14,028 bases of DNA from HGM11525 sp045649145 (GTDB taxonomy: Bacteria > Bacillota > Clostridia > UBA1381). The stretch spans positions 1-14,028 of the forward strand of contig JAZRPK010000020.1 in the NCBI GenBank assembly GCA_045649145.1, read 5' to 3'. Both the position numbers and the translations under genes were made by a program. Positions 5,739 through 11,902 of the stretch are shown here, piece after piece (the first letter of the stretch is position 1; every line of letters starts with the position of its first letter). The notes under the pieces are model-generated. The model made no database searches. It was not told the DNA's origin and saw nothing but the letters and a program-made list of their open reading frames with translations.

Positions 5739-6827
5739 TTATCCCCTCATTTTGTAAATAAGCTTCGCTATTTCTCCCAAAGCATCCTTTTTTGCAAAGC
5801 TCTCCATATTTTCTGCCATTTTTGTGAGCCTTTCCTCATCAGAGGTCAACGATATAATTGCATCTAAAAGGCTTTCAGGCGAAAGCTCGCTCTCTTTTAG
5901 CATCAAAGCCGCATCTGCGTCTGCAAATTCCTTTGCGTTTTGTTCCTGATGATTTCTGACCACATTAGGCGACGGAATAAGGATTGCGGGCTTATTAAGA
6001 CACGCAAGCTCGGACACCGTTATAGCACCCGAACGTGTGACCGCCAAATCGGCTGCCGCCATTACCTCTGCCATATTATTTATATACGGCGTTACGGTAA
6101 CATTTTGCGGCACATCGCCTATTCTCTCCAGCACCTCTTTATAATTCCTCTCGCCCGTACCGAAAAGAACTCGGATATTCATATCCGTAATTTTTGCTAT
6201 CATCCCTATAACTGCATCGTTTATCTTAGCAGCACCCAAGCTGCCGCCGAAGATAAGTACAAATTTTTCATCATCGGAAATGCCCAGCTTTTCACGGCTT
6301 TTCTTTTTGTCAGCTAAGAGAATTTCCTCTCTTACAGGGTTACCTGTCACAACGCATTTTTCACGCTTTTTCATCTGGTTAACCGTTTCGTCAAAGCTTA
6401 CCGCAACGTAATTAACGTACCTCTCTGCGCCCTTTACGGTAAGGCCCGGATAGACATTCTGTTCGTGTATCAGGCTCGGCACGCCGCATTTTTTAGCCGC
6501 AATCGCAACAGGGCCGCTGGCATATCCGCCCGTGCAAACAACAGCATCAGGCTTAAAATCCTTAATTATCCGAACGCAGTCGGCATTTGCCTTTACAAGC
6601 TTTGCCGCAACGGAAAAATTCTTAAGAAGATTTTTGCGGTCAAAACCGCATATATCGATATATTTTATATCATATCCGGCAGCAGGCACCAATTTGGTTT
6701 CAAGACCCCGTCTTGTCCCGATAAAAAGTGCCTCAAAGCTTTCGTCACGTTTCCTGAGATAATCGGCTATTGAAAGGGCAGGGTTTATATGACCGCCCGT
6801 ACCGCCGCCCGCAAAAATTACCTTCAT
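5739..6827 (-). CDS. murG: UDP-GlcNAc--lipid I N-acetylglucosaminyltransferase
   Basis: MurG transfers GlcNAc from UDP-GlcNAc to lipid I on the inner face of the membrane, giving lipid II. The 362-residue length is normal. It has the GT-B layout: the lipid-phosphate loop FAGGGTGGHINPAL at 5-18, CTGGYASGP near 100, HEQNVYPG near 121 and TGNPVREE near 161. Then come the nucleotide-sugar domain motifs FGGSLGAAKIN near 193, RSGAITVSELACLNKPAILIP near 260, and HQEQNA. The ATG at 6827 has AAAGGAA upstream on minus. It lies 15 bases after ftsW and three before proB. Its placement after ftsW is typical of the Firmicute dcw cluster. Confidence 0.98.
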   Translation of the reverse strand: MKVIFAGGGTGGHINPALSIADYLRKRDESFEALFIGTRRGLETKLVPAAGYDIKYIDICGFDRKNLLKNFSVAAKLVKANADCVRIIKDFKPDAVVCTGGYASGPVAIAAKKCGVPSLIHEQNVYPGLTVKGAERYVNYVAVSFDETVNQMKKREKCVVTGNPVREEILLADKKKSREKLGISDDEKFVLIFGGSLGAAKINDAVIGMIAKITDMNIRVLFGTGERNYKEVLERIGDVPQNVTVTPYINNMAEVMAAADLAVTRSGAITVSELACLNKPAILIPSPNVVRNHQEQNAKEFADADAALMLKESELSPESLLDAIISLTSDEERLTKMAENMESFAKKDALGEIAKLIYKMRG

Positions 6828-6842
6828 ATGCTATATTCCTTT

Positions 6843-8048
6843 CTAATTAGGCAGTTTTTTAGTCTTGGTTGATTGTCTTGATACGTTAAGTACTATTCCA
6901 AGCTCAGCAACAAGCACCATCATAGCAGTACCGCCAAAGCTGAAAAACGGCAGACTCATTCCCGTTGCAGGCATAGAACAGCTTACAACTGCAATATTAA
7001 ATACCACCTGTATTGCAATGTGCGAAATTATTCCGACAACTGTCAACATTCCGAAGGTGTCGGGTGCTTCCATTGCTATCTTTATACCCCTTATAATCAG
7101 CGCCGCAAATAGTCCTATTATTATAAGCGCACCCAAAAGTCCTAACTCCTCGCACACAATTGCAAATATAAAATCGTTATACGGCTCGGGGAGAAATCCG
7201 TACTTCTGCACACTTTGTCCCAAACCTCTGCCAAAGAGTCCGCCCGTACCTATCGCAATCAATGACTGTGTAATCTGATAGCTCTTATCGGCAGTATCAC
7301 GGAACGGGTCCACAAACGAGAGTATACGTCCCAGTCGCATCGGGTCCTGCTGAATATATATCCACGCAAGCGGAACCACACAAAGCCCTGTTACAACAAA
7401 GTACTTAAGCCTTGCTCCGCCCACAACCAGTACTACAAGACCTATTGCACATATTACTATCGCGCCGCTCACGTGTGATTGCAAGAGCCACATTATAAGG
7501 AATATCACACCCAATACCGCAGCAAAGACACCCAAGCCCATCAGGTTATCAAGCCGATATTTCCTCTCGGAAATAAGCTTTGCAAAAAAGAGTGCAATCA
7601 GCGGTTTCATAAACTCAGACGGCTGCAGCTGGATAAAAGGCGTTTTAAGCCATCGCCACGCACCGTTACGAAACTGACCTATGCCTGGTATACGGCAGCA
7701 CACAAGTAATACAACTGCTACTACAAACACTATGTTAATATATTTTTTGTATCTGTGATAATCAACCATCGCAAAGAAAATCATACCCACAGCACCTAAC
7801 GCAACACCGCCAAGCTGACGGAGGAAAAAGTAGTATGAGTCGCCGATTTTGGTGTTTGCAGACGGCGTAGACGCACTAAGCAGCATCACCAAGCCGAATG
7901 AAAGCAGTATGATAACCAAAAACAGAAATGTGAAGTCGAATTCGCCAAGCTTTGCCCGCATAGACTTTTTTGTAGGATGCGCTTTTACCCGCTCTTTCGG
8001 ACGGCTTGGGCGTCGGTTATTCGTAAATGTTCTTCTGTTGGAGTTCAC
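6843..8048 (-). CDS. ftsW: SEDS peptidoglycan polymerase FtsW (SpoVE-like)
   Basis: A polytopic membrane glycosyltransferase that polymerises lipid II at the septum in partnership with a class B penicillin-binding protein, here probably the upstream spoVD/ftsI product. The 401 residues show about ten membrane segments and the SEDS signatures: LQPSEFMKP near 141-149, GTGGLFGRGLGQS near 267, PEPYNDFIFA at 287-296 with the probable catalytic Asp292, EELGLLGA, and GMSLPFFSFGGT near the C-terminus. About 38 residues precede the first membrane segment and are rich in Arg and Lys, a longer basic cytoplasmic tail than many FtsW proteins have. Translation starts at GTG (8048), supported by AAAGGAG eight bases upstream. 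It follows mraY directly; the murD gene expected between them is absent. SpoVE and FtsW cannot be separated by sequence alone. Confidence 0.95.
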   Translation of the reverse strand: MNSNRRTFTNNRRPSRPKERVKAHPTKKSMRAKLGEFDFTFLFLVIILLSFGLVMLLSASTPSANTKIGDSYYFFLRQLGGVALGAVGMIFFAMVDYHRYKKYINIVFVVAVVLLVCCRIPGIGQFRNGAWRWLKTPFIQLQPSEFMKPLIALFFAKLISERKYRLDNLMGLGVFAAVLGVIFLIMWLLQSHVSGAIVICAIGLVVLVVGGARLKYFVVTGLCVVPLAWIYIQQDPMRLGRILSFVDPFRDTADKSYQITQSLIAIGTGGLFGRGLGQSVQKYGFLPEPYNDFIFAIVCEELGLLGALIIIGLFAALIIRGIKIAMEAPDTFGMLTVVGIISHIAIQVVFNIAVVSCSMPATGMSLPFFSFGGTAMMVLVAELGIVLNVSRQSTKTKKLPN

Positions 8049-8072
8049 GTTTTTATCTCCTTTCGGGAAAAG

Positions 8073-9065
8073 TTAAACCGCAAAGGACTGAATTGACAAA
8101 TATGCCAAAGCCGCAAGCACTATCGCTGCTACAGTAAATACCGTAACAATCTTTCTCTCGCTCCAGCCGCACAGTTCGAAGTGATGATGTATAGGGCTCA
8201 TTTTGAAAATTCTCTTGCCTGTAAGCTTAAAGCTTGCCACCTGCAAGATTACTGACAAGGTTTCGAACAGGTAGACAAATCCGACAATTATCAAAACAAG
8301 CGGCATCTTCATACCCACCGCAAGCACGCTTATCGCACCGCCAAGATATAAAGAGCCTGTATCGCCCATAAATACCTTGGCAGGATATTTGTTATAGATA
8401 AGAAAACCAAGTGTTCCGCCAAGCAATGCAAACGAGAAATAACTGCTTCCCAAGCTTCCCACCAACGCCGCTGCCACGCCAAAAAACAGTGCCGTAACAA
8501 CTGTAACCGACGCCGCCAGACCGTCAAGTCCGTCAGTTAAGTTAACTGCATTTACCGTGCCCGTTACAACAAGAAGTATAAACGGCACATACAGCCACCA
8601 CGGCATAAAGAATTTATAATCGGTAAACGGAATAATAACCGTTGTAGAAAGCTCTCCCGTCTTCATAAGCACAACCACATACACAACTGCCAAAGCCGCT
8701 TGCAGAAGAAATTTCTGCGATGCGGTAAGTCCCTGATTTTGTTTTTTTACAACCTTGATATAATCGTCTATAAATCCTATTACTCCAAATCCAAGGCTTA
8801 CCAAAGCCATCATAAGCAGGTTAATATCAAATTCTGCCACAAGTGCAACAGCCGTAGCCAGCGATATTCCCAAAATGAAGCTGATACCGCCCATTGTGGG
8901 TGTGCCCGACTTTTTCTCGTGCCATTTAGGGCCTTCCTCTAATATCTGCTGCCCGAATTTAAGACGTCTTAAATAGGGTATTAAAACAGGCACAATTATC
9001 GCAGTAGCTGCGAATGCAATTACAAGGCTTATTAACATATTTATGTTATAATTTCCGAATTTCAT
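8073..9065 (-). CDS. mraY: Phospho-N-acetylmuramoyl-pentapeptide transferase
   Basis: MraY moves phospho-MurNAc-pentapeptide from UDP to undecaprenyl phosphate, making lipid I at the membrane. The 330 residues contain about ten membrane helices and the family's catalytic motifs: TPTMGGISF near 55, FIDDYIKV with the Asp pair at 100-101, NAVNLTDGLDG at 172-182, GDTGSLYLGG from 234, and IHHHFE at 292-297. I chose ATG 9065 over the upstream ATG 9092. It yields the usual N-terminus and length, and its ATGA overlaps the murF stop codon, a standard arrangement for translational coupling. A GGAG lies about ten bases upstream within murF. Confidence 0.97.
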   Translation of the reverse strand: MKFGNYNINMLISLVIAFAATAIIVPVLIPYLRRLKFGQQILEEGPKWHEKKSGTPTMGGISFILGISLATAVALVAEFDINLLMMALVSLGFGVIGFIDDYIKVVKKQNQGLTASQKFLLQAALAVVYVVVLMKTGELSTTVIIPFTDYKFFMPWWLYVPFILLVVTGTVNAVNLTDGLDGLAASVTVVTALFFGVAAALVGSLGSSYFSFALLGGTLGFLIYNKYPAKVFMGDTGSLYLGGAISVLAVGMKMPLVLIIVGFVYLFETLSVILQVASFKLTGKRIFKMSPIHHHFELCGWSERKIVTVFTVAAIVLAALAYLSIQSFAV

Positions 9066-10426
9066 TTTAATTTTTCTCCTATAGCTTTGCAAACTTTTTC
9101 AAACTGCATGCCTCTTGACGCTTTAACAAGAACTGTGTCGCCTTCCTTTACGGCATCAGCAGCCGCCTTTGCCGCCTCGTCGGTAGTAGGATAGTATAAA
9201 ACATTATCTACTCCCGTTTCCCTTGCACCCTCTGCAATGAATCTGGCATTTTCTCCTGCAACAATCACAAGGTCCGCCTTACCCAAGCACATTTTTCCTA
9301 TATCAAGGTGTGCTTCCTTTGCAAATTCGCCAAGCTCTAACACATCACCAAGCACCGCAACTCTCCTGCCCTCAGACTTTGCCAGAACATCGAGAGATGC
9401 TCTGATTGAATCGGGAGAGGCATTATAGCAATCGTTTATTAATGTTACCGAGCCATATCTTTCAACAGTCATTCGCATAGCAGTAAGTTCAAAATTATAA
9501 ATGCTGTCTGCAATATCCTCTGACTTTATACCAAAATGCTCGCCGACGGCTATTGCCGAGAGTGCGTTATATACATTGTGTACACCTGCGGCAGAAAGCT
9601 TGATTTCCAGTTCCCCTTTCGGTGTAACAGCGGTAAAGCTGCAGCCGTCAATGCCATTATCCTTAATATTCTTTGCCCGATAATCAGCATCTTGATCTAT
9701 ACCATAGGTAAGAATTTTATACTCTTTATCACGGCTTATGGTCCTTAGCATATCATTATCGGCGTTTATTATGAGCAGATTGTCTTTACCAAAGAAATCT
9801 ACAATCTCCATTTTTGCCTTTAATATTCCCTCTCTCGAGCCGAGGTTTTCTATATGTGACATTCCGATATTGGTTATAACGGCTACATCAGGACGTGCAA
9901 TCTCTGCCAAATGATGTATTTCGCCAAACGCCGACATCCCCATCTCGAGCACGGCGCTCTTATGCTCCTTTTCCAGTCCGAATACCGTGAGAGGAAGTCC
10001 TAATTCATTATTGAAGTTACCCTCCGTCTTAAGACACGGACCAAGCTTTGACATAACAGCCGCTATCATATCCTTTGTGGTTGTTTTGCCTACGCTGCCT
10101 GTGACCGCTACAGTAGGTACATTGTATTCTCTTTTATATGCAGCGGCAATTTTGCCTATTGCGTCTACCGAGGACTTTACACCGATGACCGCACCCTTTT
10201 TAGCTGAAAACTCGCTACGCTCGCAAAGACTTGCCAGAGCGCCGTTTTTAAGTGCTGCTTCGATATAATCGTGACCGTCAACTCTTTCGCCGACAATCGG
10301 GACAAAGAGCATACCTTCGGTTGCCTTTCTCGAGTCGATTGTTACTCCCGAAATACAGCCCTCAGTCTCTTTTATATATGTTCCGCCACAAGCGGCTCTT
10401 ACCTGCTCAATTGTAAATTTTTGCAT
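9062..10426 (-). CDS. murF: UDP-MurNAc-tripeptide--D-Ala-D-Ala ligase
   Basis: MurF adds D-Ala-D-Ala to the UDP-MurNAc-tripeptide made by MurE, using ATP, in the cytoplasm. The 454-residue Mur ligase shows the N-terminal substrate domain (TIDSRKATEGMLFVPI and ERVDGHDY), the P-loop VTGSVGKTTTKD near 107-118, EGNFNNELGLP, EMGMSAFGEI, TNIGMSHIENLG, a lysine suited to carbamylation in GILKAKMEI, NDCYNASPDS, and VLGDVLELG. I chose ATG 10426 because it gives the typical MQKFTIEQVRAACGG start and has GGAG six bases upstream. ATG 10438 (four residues longer) also has an AAGGAA upstream and cannot be excluded. The start lies inside the last codons of murE, and the stop overlaps the mraY start. Confidence 0.97.
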   Translation of the reverse strand: MQKFTIEQVRAACGGTYIKETEGCISGVTIDSRKATEGMLFVPIVGERVDGHDYIEAALKNGALASLCERSEFSAKKGAVIGVKSSVDAIGKIAAAYKREYNVPTVAVTGSVGKTTTKDMIAAVMSKLGPCLKTEGNFNNELGLPLTVFGLEKEHKSAVLEMGMSAFGEIHHLAEIARPDVAVITNIGMSHIENLGSREGILKAKMEIVDFFGKDNLLIINADNDMLRTISRDKEYKILTYGIDQDADYRAKNIKDNGIDGCSFTAVTPKGELEIKLSAAGVHNVYNALSAIAVGEHFGIKSEDIADSIYNFELTAMRMTVERYGSVTLINDCYNASPDSIRASLDVLAKSEGRRVAVLGDVLELGEFAKEAHLDIGKMCLGKADLVIVAGENARFIAEGARETGVDNVLYYPTTDEAAKAAADAVKEGDTVLVKASRGMQFEKVCKAIGEKLK

Positions 10427-11855
10427 AGCTTTCTCCATTCTGTTCCTTTTGGATACGCCTTATTATCTCACGTTCATCAAAGTATCTTTTTTCTTTGCCG
10501 ATAATCTGATACCTTTCCTGTCCCTTACCTGCAAGGAGCACAGTATCGCCCTGTTTTGCTATACTAAGCGCTGCTCTTATCGCTGATTCTCTGTTTTCTA
10601 TAACTATATAGTTATCCCTTTTTACACCGCTTAAAATATCTATAATAATCTCTGTCGGCGGTTCGGTACGGGGATTATCAGATGTGATTATTGCAACATC
10701 TGCCATTTCGGTTGCTATTTTACCCATTATTGCACGCTTTGTTCTGTCCCTATCGCCGCCACAGCCGAAAAGGCATATCACCCTACCGCTTGTAACCGTT
10801 TTAAGACCGGTTAACACCTTCAAAAGTCCGTCGGGAGTATGGGCATAGTCTATTATAACACTAACTCCGCCCGAGTCAATATGCTCCATTCTGCCAAGCA
10901 CGCCGCTGACACTTAAAAGTCCTGCCGAGATTGAATTCTCGTCTATGCCCGAAATATAACAGGCTGTCGCAGCAGCAAGTGCATTATATACGCTGAAGAG
11001 TCCGGGGATATTTATTTTTTGTCTGATTGCCGTTTTGCCGAATATTATATCAAATTCCGCTCCGTCGGCGTGCAGTTTTATGTCCCCTGCCCTGACCTCA
11101 CCACTGGTTATGCCATATCCGACGCAGTTGTCACGTTCGGACAAAATCCGTCTTCCGTACTCATCATCGGCATTAACCGCACCCTTTTGGGATATGTCAA
11201 ACAATCTGCATTTTGCGGCAAAATAGCTTTCCATATCCTTGTGATAATCGAGGTGGTCTTGCGTAAGGTTGGTAAATATAGCTGTTTCAAAGCTTAGTCC
11301 GTTTACTCTGTCCTGTGCGAGTGCGTGCGAGGAAACCTCCATTACACAGGCATCGACGCCGCTTTGCTGCATTTTAGAAAGTGTTTTATAAAGCTCGGGC
11401 ATATTGGGCGTTGTGGGTGTATTTTGTGCTGTCTGGCACTCCACACCGTCAATAAATGTGCCATTTGTGCCGATTATACCTGAGCTTTTACCGGCAGCTT
11501 GCAATATTGCCGCTGTCATATGGCTGACCGTTGTTTTTCCGTTTGTGCCCGTTACGCCGAATAGTTCTATATCGGGTATGCCGTAAAAACGTTTTATAAG
11601 GTATTTAAGCGCCTCTTTGGTGTCGTCGGTCAGAATGACCGCCGCACCGCAATCAATGTGCCTTGATGCTATTATTATTTTTGCACCAAGCTCATCGGCA
11701 CGCAGAGCATACCTGTGTCCGTCATCACTTTCGCCCTTTAAGCAGACAAAGACCGAATTTTGTGTCATCTGACGTGTATCGTAGCAAATGCCGTCTATCT
11801 CAATATCAGGAATTGACTTGTGATAGTATTTGCCCAGAAGAAAACTTGCTTTTAT
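10407..11855 (-). CDS. murE: UDP-MurNAc-L-Ala-D-Glu--meso-DAP ligase, apparent ATA start
   Basis: MurE adds the third stem residue to UDP-MurNAc-L-Ala-D-Glu with ATP. As placed here it has 482 residues: the IDGICYDTR substrate motif, P-loop GVTGTNGKTT near 100-109, NTPTTPN, EVSSHAL, TNLTQDHLDYH, the carbamylated-lysine site YFAAKCRLF (Lys215), DYAHTPD, CGGDRD.TKR and DNPR at 393-396. DNPR is the meso-diaminopimelate signature. GKGQE replaces the commoner GKGHE, with Glu447 kept. The first in-frame ATG (11768) lies inside a conserved block and has no ribosome binding site. Homologous sequence runs 29 codons further to ATA 11855, which gives IKASFLL where MurE normally has MKxSxLL, six bases after GAGGGAG. 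An in-frame TGA closes the frame at 11871-11873. Either AUA initiates, or an ATG was lost by mutation or misread. The 3' end overlaps murF. Confidence 0.9.
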   Translation of the reverse strand: MKASFLLGKYYHKSIPDIEIDGICYDTRQMTQNSVFVCLKGESDDGHRYALRADELGAKIIIASRHIDCGAAVILTDDTKEALKYLIKRFYGIPDIELFGVTGTNGKTTVSHMTAAILQAAGKSSGIIGTNGTFIDGVECQTAQNTPTTPNMPELYKTLSKMQQSGVDACVMEVSSHALAQDRVNGLSFETAIFTNLTQDHLDYHKDMESYFAAKCRLFDISQKGAVNADDEYGRRILSERDNCVGYGITSGEVRAGDIKLHADGAEFDIIFGKTAIRQKINIPGLFSVYNALAAATACYISGIDENSISAGLLSVSGVLGRMEHIDSGGVSVIIDYAHTPDGLLKVLTGLKTVTSGRVICLFGCGGDRDRTKRAIMGKIATEMADVAIITSDNPRTEPPTEIIIDILSGVKRDNYIVIENRESAIRAALSIAKQGDTVLLAGKGQERYQIIGKEKRYFDEREIIRRIQKEQNGESYAKIYN

Positions 11856-11861
11856 GGAAAA

Positions 11862-11868
11862 CTCCCTC
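11862..11868 (-). promoter_or_regulatory. Shine-Dalgarno of murE that points to the ATA codon
   Basis: GAGGGAG on minus is followed by six bases and then ATA at 11853-11855. The spacing is ideal for initiation at the ATA. The nearest ATG (11872-11874, another frame) lies upstream of this site and cannot use it, and the in-frame ATG at 11768 is 87 bases downstream. Confidence 0.65.
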
Positions 11869-11902
11869 TTTCATTTTGTTCGAGTTTGTTTTCTTTAGCA
11901 TA

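Noticed and set aside
9987..10268. Open frames antisense to murF, murE and the penicillin-binding protein gene
   Set aside because: All lie opposite well-conserved coding sequence, lack ribosome binding sites of their own and show low-complexity Ser/Ala/Pro-rich translations typical of shadows.
11806..11874. A 22-codon open frame starting at ATG 11874 in the spoVD-murE gap, a possible leader peptide
   Set aside because: It has no ribosome binding site upstream, no sequence character, and the only good Shine-Dalgarno in the gap lies inside it at the right distance for murE. It is kept only as the alternative start in a frameshift explanation of murE.
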